The notes under the pieces: model-generated | What the model saw: only the letters and a program-made list of their open reading frames with translations | Database searches by the model: none | What the model was told of the DNA's origin: nothing | Assembly: GCA_037440405.1 (NCBI GenBank) | Contig: JBBIUE010000001.1 | Span: forward strand, 1-64,000 | Length of the DNA stretch: 64,000 bases | Source of the DNA: JANMGV01 sp037440405 | Lineage (GTDB): Bacteria; Planctomycetota; Planctomycetia; Pirellulales; Pirellulaceae | Direction: 5' to 3' | Made by a program: the position numbers and the translations under genes | In this document: piece after piece, positions 56,199 to 64,000 of the stretch | How the letters are laid out: each line of letters begins with the position of its first letter | How positions within the stretch are numbered: position 1 is the stretch's first letter

Positions 56199-57224
56199 CT
56201 AATCTGAGAGGGGACCTTCTTTCAGCGATTCCAACCAATCCTGCATGGCGTCCAGCCGCAGCGCTCGATCCTCGATCGGAGCATACCCGAGCATTTTGCA
56301 AGTTGGTCGAATGTCATAATAATGTGCCTTCGCGAGTTGGGCAGCCACAAACCGTGTCATGGGAGGTTCCGCAGAACGGCGAAGCAGCTGGTAGGTGGCT
56401 TCAAGGCAGCCTCCCAAGATATAGGCGGTTGTGAAGGACAAGGACTTCCTTGGAACCGGAACCTTAGCCCGCTCGAGCAATTGAGCAATCCATTGCCAAC
56501 ACAGCACGGGTTCTCCGTCCGACACGAAGAATGCTTGAGCGGCCACTTGCTCGTCGCCATCGAGTAATTTTTTTAGTGCCAGACAGTGAGCTTCAGCAGC
56601 AGCGTCGACGTGGACGGTATCGATTTCATTCATTCCGTTTCCGATCCGACGCAGCTTCCCCGATATCGCTCGATCGACCAAGCGAGGAATGAGATGAGGA
56701 TCGTTCCGCCCCCAAATCAAATGCGGTCTCAAGCTGACCGTTCGCAATCCTTCCCGTCCATTGGATTCGAGAACCGCCCTCTCCGCGAGCGCTTTCGATC
56801 GCGGGTACTCGCAAAGCCATCGTTTCGGATAGGGTGCATCCGGGCCGATGCCACGCTGATCTTTACCATCGAAAACCACGCTGGGGCTACTGCAATTAAC
56901 GAAAGCTTCCATACGATGACGTCGAGCTGACTCCAGCAAGAGCAGCGTTGGTCGAAGATTTGATGCTTCGTACATTCGTCTCGGTCCCCACACGCCCGCG
57001 AGAGCAGCCGTGTGAATAATCGCACGGACTCCAGAGCAAACTTCTTCGACTACCGACGCTTGTGACAAGTCGCCAGCAACCACTTCGACTCCGAGAGCCT
57101 GTAATTCCGGATAATTCTTGCGAGCCACTCCGCGTACGGAAAATCCTTCGCTTAACAGCCTGCGACAAATGGCACTTCCGAGAAATCCCCCGTAACCGGT
57201 AACCAAGATTCGATTGGATGCCAT
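56199..57224 (-). CDS. NAD(P)-dependent epimerase / 3-beta-hydroxysteroid-dehydrogenase-like
   Basis: A 341-residue extended short-chain dehydrogenase. The Rossmann motif GYGGFLGSAICRRL is at the start, the catalytic Tyr-Lys pair is YPRSK near residue 140 and the catalytic Ser lies in VNCSSPSVVF. The C-terminal part (LSFTTAYILGGCLEATYQLL) resembles 3-beta-HSD and OleD-type 2-alkyl-3-oxoalkanoate reductases. The substrate is not fixed by the sequence. It heads a two-gene cluster with the cinA-like gene. Confidence 0.88.
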   Translation of the reverse strand: MASNRILVTGYGGFLGSAICRRLLSEGFSVRGVARKNYPELQALGVEVVAGDLSQASVVEEVCSGVRAIIHTAALAGVWGPRRMYEASNLRPTLLLLESARRHRMEAFVNCSSPSVVFDGKDQRGIGPDAPYPKRWLCEYPRSKALAERAVLESNGREGLRTVSLRPHLIWGRNDPHLIPRLVDRAISGKLRRIGNGMNEIDTVHVDAAAEAHCLALKKLLDGDEQVAAQAFFVSDGEPVLCWQWIAQLLERAKVPVPRKSLSFTTAYILGGCLEATYQLLRRSAEPPMTRFVAAQLAKAHYYDIRPTCKMLGYAPIEDRALRLDAMQDWLESLKEGPLSD

Positions 57225-57477
57225 GCTGATTCAATGCCCTTAGCAGTATTTGCTTTCCGGGTAACTCAATGGAGAAACCCGTGACGTCCAAAGCAACCAT
57301 AGTTTTCCGAAACGACTCGGCGATCGATTGGATTGAGGATATACTTCTTTCCAGTTTGAACGTGCTCAGTTCTGAGACCTGTCCTCCCAGGCATACTCTC
57401 AAAATTCGAACTCCCTAAGTTGCACATTGGATGCAACACCTAATCGAAGAGTTTACCCTCACGAACGGTTCCCCACT

Positions 57478-58953
57478 ATGCCCGCCAAGTTCAATGCAAC
57501 GGTTTGGTTGATTTGCATCATTGCAGCTATTGGCTTTGCCTTTGACATCTATGAATTATTGATGCTGCCACTCATAGTCAGACCAGCCCTGTTGGAGCTT
57601 GGCGGCTTGACACCAGGTACTCCGGAGTTCAGTCATTGGTTTGGGCTGCTTTTCTATGTACCGGCGGTCTGCGGCGGGATTTTCGGTTTGATGGGAGGAT
57701 ACTTGACCGATCGATTCGGACGCCGTCGCATTTTGACCTGGAGTATTCTACTCTACGCATTTTCGGCGTTTGCTGCGGGATTCTCGACAAGTCTACCGAT
57801 GCTTCTGTTCTTTCGTACGACGACGTTCATCGGAGTGTGTGTCGAGTTTGTTGCTGCCGTCGCGTGGTTGGCCGAGTTGTTTGATGATTCCAAACAGCGT
57901 GAAAAAGTTTTGGGCTACACTCAAGCCTTCTCCTCGTTCGGAGGCATCATGGTGGCCATTGCGAATGCCCTAGCCATACAATATTCTCAATCGCCACTTC
58001 TTCCGAACATAGAGCTTCCTGATTTCCTGAACTGGTTTGGTGGAGAAATCAAGGACGGGCGAGCGGCTTGGCGTTACACGTTGATGAGCGGCCTTTTACC
58101 TGCCATTCCCCTGATCATCATTCGGCCATTCCTGCCAGAGTCTCCCAAGTGGGCGGCCCGGCGGCGAGCAGGGACGTTGAAGCGGCCCTCAATTCGGGAA
58201 CTCTTCTCAAAGGATTTGCGCAAGACCACCATCCTTACAACCATCATGTTTGCTTGCAGTTATGGCGTGGCCTTTGGAGCTATCCAGCAAATGCCGCAGA
58301 TTGTTCCCGGAATCGATGCCGTCAAAAGCACGATTGAAACGGCCACTGTGGATAAGACTCCTCAGGAAAAGGCACGTGAATCAGGTCGAATTGTACAGGC
58401 GAAAGCAGCCGAATATACAAAGAGTCAAGAAGTCGGTGGCCTTCTCGGACGTTTTGCGTTCGCTGTGTTGGCGACGATCGTTTTGTCGCGAGGACATTTG
58501 CTTCGGTTCTTCTTGATTCCAGGATTGATCCTCATGCCGATCATCTTCATTGGTTTCGCAAGGGGAGTGGAATCGACTTATTTCACGGCAGATATCAGCT
58601 TCCTTCCTGGCTTCCATGATTTGAGCATTTCGCTCCTTGGAATTGGTATCCTCGTAGCAGGTTTTTTTACTGTCGCGCAGTTCAGTTTCTGGGGGAACTA
58701 CTTACCGCGCGTTTATCCTCTTCATCTCCGTGGAACGGGGGAAAGCTTCGCAGCCAATATTGGTGGACGCATGATCGGAACGTGTTTCGCTTTTGTCACC
58801 CAGCAACTTGCCCTGATGAGTTTCGTTCCAGGCACGACTCCTCCGCAGAAGGTTGCCTACGTCGCGGCCGGCATCGCTACCTTGCTCTACGCCATCAATC
58901 TCGGACTATCCTTTATTTTGCCCGAGCCGAAGGAATCGACCATGGAAGGCTGA
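57478..58953 (+). CDS. Major facilitator superfamily transporter
   Basis: A 491-residue polytopic protein with 12 predicted helices. FAFDIYELLMLPL in helix 1 and GGYLTDRFGRRRILTW between helices 2 and 3 are the MFS motif A pattern with the acidic residue in helix 1 typical of sugar- and aromatic-acid transporters. A long charged loop (around KTPQEKARESGRIVQA) splits the halves. The substrate is unknown. ATG at 57478 is chosen over TTG at 57427. It is convergent with the DUF3754 gene, 18 bp apart. Confidence 0.9.
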   Translation: MPAKFNATVWLICIIAAIGFAFDIYELLMLPLIVRPALLELGGLTPGTPEFSHWFGLLFYVPAVCGGIFGLMGGYLTDRFGRRRILTWSILLYAFSAFAAGFSTSLPMLLFFRTTTFIGVCVEFVAAVAWLAELFDDSKQREKVLGYTQAFSSFGGIMVAIANALAIQYSQSPLLPNIELPDFLNWFGGEIKDGRAAWRYTLMSGLLPAIPLIIIRPFLPESPKWAARRRAGTLKRPSIRELFSKDLRKTTILTTIMFACSYGVAFGAIQQMPQIVPGIDAVKSTIETATVDKTPQEKARESGRIVQAKAAEYTKSQEVGGLLGRFAFAVLATIVLSRGHLLRFFLIPGLILMPIIFIGFARGVESTYFTADISFLPGFHDLSISLLGIGILVAGFFTVAQFSFWGNYLPRVYPLHLRGTGESFAANIGGRMIGTCFAFVTQQLALMSFVPGTTPPQKVAYVAAGIATLLYAINLGLSFILPEPKESTMEG

Positions 58954-58971
58954 TCCGAGAGGGTCCCCTCC

Positions 58972-60177
58972 TCATTTGAAGACGACGAAATTTGGGTCAG
59001 CAACCGATGTCGAGAAGCCGAGGTCCTCGAGTAACCGACACGCAGACGGAGCATCAAAGTCGACCGGACGGCCCAAGTTTTGTTCCAGCCATCGTTCAAT
59101 GCGCTGATCCAGGGAATGGTTCGGATCAAGTCGCTCCGCTCTGATGCGTTGCAGGACATGGGCAAGCATACATTCGCAAGCATCTTGCTGTTCCGCCTCC
59201 TCCAGCAACCGCAGAAGTACACCCGCATTGGTATCAAGACTTTGCAAGTAGAGGTTTTGCGCCACGTTCAACAAGTATTTCTGTCGTGCTGTCGAATAGC
59301 GAAACACTGAGACCATTGTGTAATAGACGACTGCGACGAGCACAATGACGAACATGGCGAACGAAGCGAAGACCTTCACGATGCCAAGCAGAGCGAGCAA
59401 CGTTGCGTTGCGGATGAGCCGCGTCACGAAAAGTGCAAACCCCCAAAGAGTCGGGATGCCAATTTTGCCGCGTTCAAACCATGTCAATCGGACACCGCCT
59501 CCGGGGATCAGCATATCGATATCATCTTTGGGAATGTTCTTGAACAGTCTCAAGTGAATCATGTTCGGATCGAACTCGGTTTCGAGATCGGAATTCGGCT
59601 TGGTCTGAAAGATGATGACGAGACGCTGGTAAACAACGATATCGCTTTCAATCTTTCTGAAGAAGTGGTACCGCACGCGCCTGCCAACGATCAGGCCACG
59701 AGCAAAAATTTCGACACGCCGAAAACGTGAAAAATCGACATGCAACATGACTCCCCAATCGCTGGCGGAACGGATGGCTTCATCAATTTCCTTTTCACTC
59801 AACTGGATGTAGTTGGCACTCTGCAGAACAGGCTGAAGTCCGTCGAAGAAATCCTGCTCAAGGACTTCGCGAGATGCATCATTTACGGACCCAACTTGAT
59901 GAGGTAATCTGTCCGGATCAAAGCTTGAGTAGAGGTGCGTGAGCTCGGAGTGCTTGATTCGATAGTACTGATGGATTTGCTTACGAATTTGATCCGTATC
60001 GGCCTCAATTCGTTGATGATGAACAGGATCGATGTCGGGATCAGCCTTGAGCTTTTCGAGCAAAACGATGGGATGGATGGTGAGATGCGGGTCTCGCTCA
60101 ACGGGAACTGCGTGGCGAGGGATTCTGGCGGGTGGCCTGTTAACGAAGAAAGAACGGATACGGTATGCAAAAGTCAA
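58972..60177 (-). CDS. DUF3754 (TMEM143-like) membrane protein
   Basis: A 401-residue protein matching the DUF3754/TMEM143 pattern: RDPHLTIHPIVLLEKL near the start, ARGLIVGRRVRYHFFRK, HLRLFKNIPKDDIDMLIPGG and TWFERGKIGIPTLWG. Two transmembrane helices follow (~260-300), the second being FASFAMFVIVLVAVVYY. The C-terminal helical part has LNVAQNLYLQSLDTNAGVLLRLLEEAEQQD. The function is unknown, though homologues occur in eukaryotic mitochondria and plants. The start is TTG with GAGG six bases upstream; it overlaps the divergent HAD start by 13 bases. Confidence 0.8.
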   Translation of the reverse strand: MTFAYRIRSFFVNRPPARIPRHAVPVERDPHLTIHPIVLLEKLKADPDIDPVHHQRIEADTDQIRKQIHQYYRIKHSELTHLYSSFDPDRLPHQVGSVNDASREVLEQDFFDGLQPVLQSANYIQLSEKEIDEAIRSASDWGVMLHVDFSRFRRVEIFARGLIVGRRVRYHFFRKIESDIVVYQRLVIIFQTKPNSDLETEFDPNMIHLRLFKNIPKDDIDMLIPGGGVRLTWFERGKIGIPTLWGFALFVTRLIRNATLLALLGIVKVFASFAMFVIVLVAVVYYTMVSVFRYSTARQKYLLNVAQNLYLQSLDTNAGVLLRLLEEAEQQDACECMLAHVLQRIRAERLDPNHSLDQRIERWLEQNLGRPVDFDAPSACRLLEDLGFSTSVADPNFVVFK

Positions 60178-60863
60178 GCTCAGCCTCGATTCGAAGAAAT
60201 GCTCTTTGGCATCATACGATTCTCGCAGTTGCGTTCGATTTGGACGGGCTCATGCTCAACACCGAGGATCTTTACTATGAGGTCGGATCTATTCTACTGC
60301 AACGCCGCGGAAAGACATTCACGGATGCGTTGCGGCGAGGAATGATGGGGCTTCCCGCTCAAAAAGCATTCGAACTCATGATCGAGCATGAATCTCTTTC
60401 CGTCGCTTGGCAGGACTTGCAACGAGAAAGCGATGAAATTTTCGAGATGCTCCTGCCGCAGAAAGTCGCTTTGATGCCGGGGTTAGTGTCGCTCCTCGAT
60501 CGTCTTGACGCGACCGGCCGCCCACGGTGCGTTGCTACAAGCAGTCGCATGACGTTCGTGAATCGGGCGCTGAGCCTAACGGGAATTGCTCAGCGATTTG
60601 ACTTCATCGTCACCGCCGAGCATGTACCACGCGGCAAGCCTTTTCCCGACATTTATCTCCGATCAGCAGAGAAGTTTGGCATTCCGCCTCAATCTTTGTT
60701 GGTGCTTGAAGATAGCGCTAACGGAGCGAAAGCTGGGGTGACTGCGGGTGCCTGCGTCGTTGCTGTTCCCGGAGCACATTCCGCTGACCACGACTTTTCC
60801 GGTGTCTATGACATTGTGCCAAGGCTTGATGACGAACGATTGATGGAGCAACTGCTCTCATGA
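60165..60863 (+). CDS. HAD-superfamily phosphatase (phosphoglucomutase/phosphoglycolate-phosphatase-like)
   Basis: A 232-residue hydrolase. Motif I is FDLDGLMLNTE with nucleophile Asp and general acid Asp. VATSS is motif II, GKPFPDIYLRSAEKFG motif III, and LVLEDSANGAKAG motif IV. The alpha-helical cap sits between motif I and II, as in beta-phosphoglucomutase-like phosphatases. The substrate is unknown. The start ATG is inside the first codons of the divergent DUF3754 gene; no other start precedes the motif. Confidence 0.9.
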   Translation: MQKSSSASIRRNALWHHTILAVAFDLDGLMLNTEDLYYEVGSILLQRRGKTFTDALRRGMMGLPAQKAFELMIEHESLSVAWQDLQRESDEIFEMLLPQKVALMPGLVSLLDRLDATGRPRCVATSSRMTFVNRALSLTGIAQRFDFIVTAEHVPRGKPFPDIYLRSAEKFGIPPQSLLVLEDSANGAKAGVTAGACVVAVPGAHSADHDFSGVYDIVPRLDDERLMEQLLS

Positions 60864-61263
60864 GGGTCTTCGAAGTTGTGTTCATTCGGGCAACGGCAAA
60901 GCGATTCAATGAGATCAAGGGTTTTCACTTCGAGTCGCTGCCAGAACCGTTATCCAGGGGCTCGCATCTCGATCAAGTGGTGGACCACGATGAGCTCTTC
61001 GATACGAGGAGGGCCGAGCAAGCTCGATTCCTCGGGCAGCAGCCGGGATGACGGAATCTTCCAGCGAATCGGTCTGGTGATTGACCGTTGCGTTCATCCC
61101 GTGCCGATCATCACATCATCAATCGACACGACGACCCGAATTCCTCATTGGCGACACCCTGAGAGTGTGCTATGTCGTTCAAAGCCGATAATTGAGGGAC
61201 GAGGCGAGAGTCCCTCAATTACGTCGCGTTTTGGCTTTGGCAAGACTTTGCTTGTCGATCGCT
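60864..61263. other. Gap between HAD gene and prepilin peptidase
   Basis: About 400 bp. It contains a hairpin (61190-61220). On the minus strand a 48-codon open frame (60950-61093) without ATG, GTG or upstream TTG start has coding-like composition and may be a gene remnant. No RNA gene is evident. Confidence 0.45.
61190..61220 (-). terminator. Possible terminator after the prepilin peptidase gene
   Basis: AATTGAGGGAC (61190-61200) and GTCCCTCAATT (61210-61220) are perfect 11-bp arms around a 9-base loop, 44 bp past the minus-strand stop. A T-run is lacking after the stem, so termination strength is uncertain. Confidence 0.5.
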
Positions 61264-61827
61264 CTAGAAGTACATTCCCTGCACGAAGAAGTATCCCAAG
61301 GCAGCGATGGTCATCGGGATGCCATATGGGAGGAGCAGCATCGTCGGCTTGCGCTCGGCTGCCTTTTGGAATAGCTGTTCCGGGTCCTTCGTTTGCATGA
61401 TCTCACGACCGATGGCGAAGAATTGAGCGAGGTGCTTTCTCCATTCACCTGAGCGGAGCACCATGATGATTGCCATGATTGCACCGACCACGGTCGTTGC
61501 CGCAAAGATGTAAAAAGTGTGTTGGAGATGCACCCATGCACCGATTCCTGCAAGGAGTTTCACGTCGCCGGCTCCCATGCCTCCGATCGCATACAAGAAA
61601 TAGAGCATGCCCAAACCAGCCGCAGTACCGAGAAGACTCCAGGCGAGACCTGACCAACCGTCTGCGGCGAAGCTATAAACCCATCCGCTGAGGATCATCG
61701 GGAACGTCAGCCAATTCGGGACTTTCAGTTTCCAACCGTCGATCACGGCTGCGACGATCAACACCACGGAAACCAACCAAATAGGCCAGTGCGCGGCCGC
61801 AGCGTCGAAGAAGCTATTCCAAGCCAT
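61264..61827 (-). CDS. Prepilin peptidase, TadV/CpaA type (A24 family)
   Basis: A 187-residue integral membrane aspartic protease with about six helices. The two catalytic aspartates lie in VAAVIDGWKLKVPNWLT and in GGMGAGDVKLLAG, the GxGD motif. It lacks the N-methylase domain of PilD, as TadV/CpaA enzymes do. It cleaves the leader of Flp pilin and TadE-like pseudopilins. AGGA nine bases before ATG supports the start. The Flp pilin lies about 390 bp upstream on the same strand. Confidence 0.92.
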   Translation of the reverse strand: MAWNSFFDAAAAHWPIWLVSVVLIVAAVIDGWKLKVPNWLTFPMILSGWVYSFAADGWSGLAWSLLGTAAGLGMLYFLYAIGGMGAGDVKLLAGIGAWVHLQHTFYIFAATTVVGAIMAIIMVLRSGEWRKHLAQFFAIGREIMQTKDPEQLFQKAAERKPTMLLLPYGIPMTIAALGYFFVQGMYF

Positions 61828-61914
61828 GTCATCAATTCCTTTCAGTCACCTGTAAGTATTCTGTTCAAGCTGTGTACGAATTCAGGTGTGGTCATGAATG
61901 AGTGAAGTTCAGTA

Positions 61915-62025
61915 TTATCGGAGTTGCAGCAGCCACATCAACGCCACCGCAAGAACAGTCCCGATACAGCACAGGAGTTCCCAAAGACCGGCAAGAGCTT
62001 CGATGGGAAGATCGTAGGGAGACAT
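61915..62025 (-). CDS. Candidate small single-pass membrane protein, 36 residues
   Basis: The frame from ATG at 62025 to TAA encodes 36 residues. Its first half is MSPYDLPIEALAGL, and the second is a hydrophobic helix, ELLCCIGTVLAVALMWLLQL, ending with Arg. This is what a small inner-membrane protein looks like. It lies between the Flp pilin and prepilin peptidase genes on the same strand. No Shine-Dalgarno sequence precedes ATG; the preceding bases are T-rich. It may be chance. Confidence 0.42.
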   Translation of the reverse strand: MSPYDLPIEALAGLWELLCCIGTVLAVALMWLLQLR

Positions 62026-62078
62026 GAGCACACACAAAAAAATCACAGGAAAAATTGGTTGCGTAAGTAAGGCACGCC

Positions 62079-62117
62079 AAGGTGAGGTGGCACGAACTTC
62101 CGCGCCACCTCGACCTT
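62079..62117 (-). terminator. Hairpin after the Flp pilin gene
   Basis: GAGGTGGC (62084-62091) pairs with GCCACCTC (62104-62111), and AAGGT/ACCTT extends the stem across one unpaired G. It sits about 95 bp past the pilin stop, before the downstream peptidase gene. No T-run follows directly. It may be a partial terminator or RNA-stabilising hairpin that keeps pilin mRNA above peptidase mRNA. Confidence 0.5.
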
Positions 62118-62211
62118 AGCGAAAGTGCCAACGGTCGAAGAGAACTGCGCTCGCGCATATCACAGCCAATGCTGCTGACGCTACGCGGAAGCGAGTTCTA
62201 ATAGGCCTTGA

Positions 62212-62382
62212 TTAGAGCTGGTTAGCTACCGAAGTGAAGGTCGAGCTTGCATTCGAGCCGATCGTTGTAATCGCGCCCAAGCAAACCACGATGATCAGAG
62301 CCAGCATAACCGCGTACTCAACTGCGGTTGGGCCGTCTTCGGACTTCAGAAATCGCTTCAGCTTCAAACCAAAATTCTTCAT
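62212..62382 (-). CDS. flp: Flp/Fap-type IVb pilin
   Basis: A 56-residue type IVb prepilin. MKNFGLKLKRFLKSEDGPTA is the basic leader; cleavage after Gly (DG/PTAVEYAVM) leaves a mature protein starting near PTAVEYAVMLALIIVVCLG. The Glu five residues into the mature helix (AVEYAV) is the Flp hallmark. ATG at 62382 has GGAGG seven bases upstream and is preferred to GTG at 62412. It should be processed by the peptidase encoded downstream. Confidence 0.92.
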   Translation of the reverse strand: MKNFGLKLKRFLKSEDGPTAVEYAVMLALIIVVCLGAITTIGSNASSTFTSVANQL

Positions 62383-62412
62383 GTCTTTCCCTCCAGACAT
62401 CTGACCCAGCAC

Positions 62413-63288
62413 CTTGGCCGGGCACTACATAGATACTATGCCGTCCGCGTGATTCAAGACTTTCCGCCACGGAAGAGCTTGTACGCTAGTTCGGCAGACG
62501 AGGCCCGAAGGCCAACGGCCAAAACGATTGGCTCGTCGATGGAAGACTATGTCAGAAACCGCCTTAGTCAAATTTTCTGGTGAGGGAACGGAGTTCAATT
62601 AGCGAAGTTCTAGCGACACGTGGGAGTTACCGACTGCAAAGACGTCATAATCGAATCGGTCCTCCCCTAACCACTACGGGGCGCAGTCGAGATCTGTTCG
62701 ATTCGCTCTTTTTACGACGGCTGAACCGTATTTTCGATCATCGAAAGTGCGGCCTGTCGAGCTTGCGTGAGAAACTTTCCTGAAAATCGGCCTCACCGGC
62801 TGACGCTTGGGACCTGAATGGCCCGCTATATTCCGTGGTATTGGGTTTTGCAGTCAACATGTGTGCGCGATTGCAATCGCTGAATTGCAATTTTCGCGAA
62901 GGCCTGCAACTGTCTTTGAGCGACGAATCCGCGTGAGATCGAAGAGGGTGCGGGAAGTCCTCATTCTCACCAAGGGTGCGTAACCGAAGTCCAGGAGAAC
63001 GTCGATTCGAGCACGAGGACCAAGCAAATATATCTATCGCGGTTTCTCATCACCACGCTAAAACCTGCTGCACAAACCCGACTCTTGCCCAGCGTCGGTT
63101 ACTCTTTGGGAAGTCGCGATGTTTCCATCGCTTCTGATTCAATGAGAGAAATGCGGATTAGTCGGCTATGGTATTCCCGAAACGACGGTTAAAATTCTGT
63201 TTGCGAACCGTGCGACAGGTTCGCGAATGAACCACCGCAGGTGAATTGGTCTGACGAATTGAGATCCTTGGAATAATCGGAGTCTACG
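62413..63288. other. 876-bp region without a recognised gene
   Basis: No convincing protein frame or tRNA. Notable are three adjacent palindromes at 62867-62880 (GCGATTGCAATCGC), 62883-62892 (AATTGCAATT) and 62893-62900 (TTCGCGAA). The flp promoter and the FKBP promoter must lie here. It may hold a small RNA; I cannot show one. Confidence 0.45.
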
Positions 63289-63987
63289 ATGAAACGTTTT
63301 GGGACAGCAATTGGCTTGTTTTTTTTGCTTTGGATGCCAAATGGATTCTCTCAGGAAGTGCTATCGACATCCAAATCGGACAAGGTATCAGATGCGGCCA
63401 GCTACTCGATTGGGCTTGATATCGGCAGAAATTTGAAGGGTGATGGGTTTGAGGCGATTGACCTCAAGTTGGCGGATTTGATATTGGGACTCCAGGACGG
63501 GTTGGCCGGGGCGGAAGCTCGTGTTCCGGAAGCGGAAATTGCCGCTGCCATTGATACCATTCGCAAGCGTTTGGAAACCCGCATGATGGAACGTGCTCGC
63601 CGCAACGCCGACGAAGGAAAGTCATTTCTCGCAGAGAACAAGAAAAAGGAAGGCGTCATTACTTTGCCCAGCGGCTTGCAGTACAAAGTCCTGAAGTCAG
63701 GTTCGGGAGCCCAGCCAACGTTGACAAGCACTGTGAAGGTGCATTATGAAGGAAAGCTCATCAACGGGAAGGTATTCGATAGTTCGATTGAGCGCGGAGA
63801 ACCGGCACAGTTCCAAGTCACCCGTGTCATTTCAGGTTGGACGGAGGCGCTCCAGCGCATGCGTGTTGGCGACAAATGGGAAGTTTATATTCCTTCCGAA
63901 TTAGCCTATGCCGAAAGAGGTGCCGGTCCCGACATTGGTCCGAATTCCACACTCATCTTTCAAGTCGAATTGCTTGAAGTAAAATAA
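63289..63987 (+). CDS. Secreted FKBP-type peptidyl-prolyl cis-trans isomerase
   Basis: A 232-residue protein with a Sec signal peptide (RFGTAIGLFFLLWMPNGFSQ). Residues ~35-115 are the helical FkpA/MIP-type dimerisation domain (YSIGLDIGRNLKGDGF). The C-terminal FKBP domain (~125-232) has SGLQYKVLKSGSG, VHYEGKLINGKVFDSS, VISGWTEALQRMRVGDKWEVYIP and GPNSTLIFQVELL, with the expected catalytic-site residues. It would help fold envelope proteins. GGAG seven bases before ATG supports the start. Confidence 0.93.
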   Translation: MKRFGTAIGLFFLLWMPNGFSQEVLSTSKSDKVSDAASYSIGLDIGRNLKGDGFEAIDLKLADLILGLQDGLAGAEARVPEAEIAAAIDTIRKRLETRMMERARRNADEGKSFLAENKKKEGVITLPSGLQYKVLKSGSGAQPTLTSTVKVHYEGKLINGKVFDSSIERGEPAQFQVTRVISGWTEALQRMRVGDKWEVYIPSELAYAERGAGPDIGPNSTLIFQVELLEVK

Positions 63988-64000
63988 CGCGGTTCCGTTG

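Larger units (their letters stand above)
61828..62211. other. Gap between Flp pilin and prepilin peptidase
   Basis: About 385 bp. It contains a hairpin at 62079-62117, a T-rich stretch, and a possible 36-codon membrane-protein gene at 61915-62025. Confidence 0.5.

Noticed and set aside
60860..61051. 63-codon frame starting ATGA at the HAD stop
   Set aside because: The overlap looks like coupling, but the product has no recognisable pattern and the opposite strand is more coding-like.

Overview
The window reads as a chromosomal segment of a planctomycete, most likely of the Pirellula/Rhodopirellula type. The evidence is a DUF1549/DUF1553 plus DUF1501 gene pair, a DUF1080 protein, a leucine-rich-repeat lipoprotein, a Tat-exported Gfo/Idh/MocA oxidoreductase, two alpha/alpha-toroid (prenyltransferase-like) proteins, a very large Gln/Ala/Glu-rich helical protein, a divergent type IV pilus alignment block and scattered Tad/Flp genes. 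Base composition is mixed, Shine-Dalgarno sites are often weak, and several starts seem to be TTG. I found no tRNA, rRNA, insertion sequence, prophage or CRISPR array.

Layout. 1-5.5 kb: the end of a giant helical protein, translationally coupled to a secreted toroid protein. 5.5-6.1 kb: an intergenic island with a 21-bp tandem repeat and a large inverted repeat. 6.1-13.3 kb: LRR lipoprotein, Gfo/Idh/MocA oxidoreductase with a clear terminator, a TrhO-RluA fusion, TerC, and a basic histone-H1-like protein. 13.7-21.3 kb: aspS, a DUF1080 protein, sucCD, a lauroyl-type acyltransferase and a lipoate-ligase-like protein. 21.4-27.4 kb: a four-gene unit (BlaI repressor, M56 metalloprotease sensor, DUF1549/1553, DUF1501) behind a promoter carrying two near-identical operators. 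27.6-33.9 kb: mtaB-clpS, an M20 peptidase, a second toroid protein and a gamma-glutamyltransferase. 34.2-38.8 kb: two TadE-like proteins and a von Willebrand TadG-like protein, plus a flavin/2Fe-2S reductase. 39.0-46.5 kb: rnc convergent with a four-gene cluster (GH38-like protein, Ser/Thr kinase, LarA/DUF2088-like protein, YgfZ). 47-53.5 kb: three-gene pilus alignment block (PilM-PilN fusion, PilO-like, unknown Gly/Pro-rich). 54.2-60.9 kb: FHA protein, CinA-like, sugar/sterol-type dehydrogenase, MFS transporter, DUF3754 membrane protein, HAD phosphatase. 61.2-62.4 kb: prepilin peptidase, a probable 36-residue membrane protein and a Flp pilin. 63.3-64 kb: secreted FKBP isomerase.

The best candidate for an undescribed system is the BlaI/M56 unit at 21.4-27.4 kb. 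The sensor protease has no penicillin-binding domain. Its roughly 400-residue C-terminal region instead shows about four and a half copies of a ~90-residue unit. Its operon partners are secreted planctomycete proteins of unknown function rather than a beta-lactamase. The repressor probably controls its own operon through two 16-bp operators 21 bp apart, one inside and one just after the core promoter.
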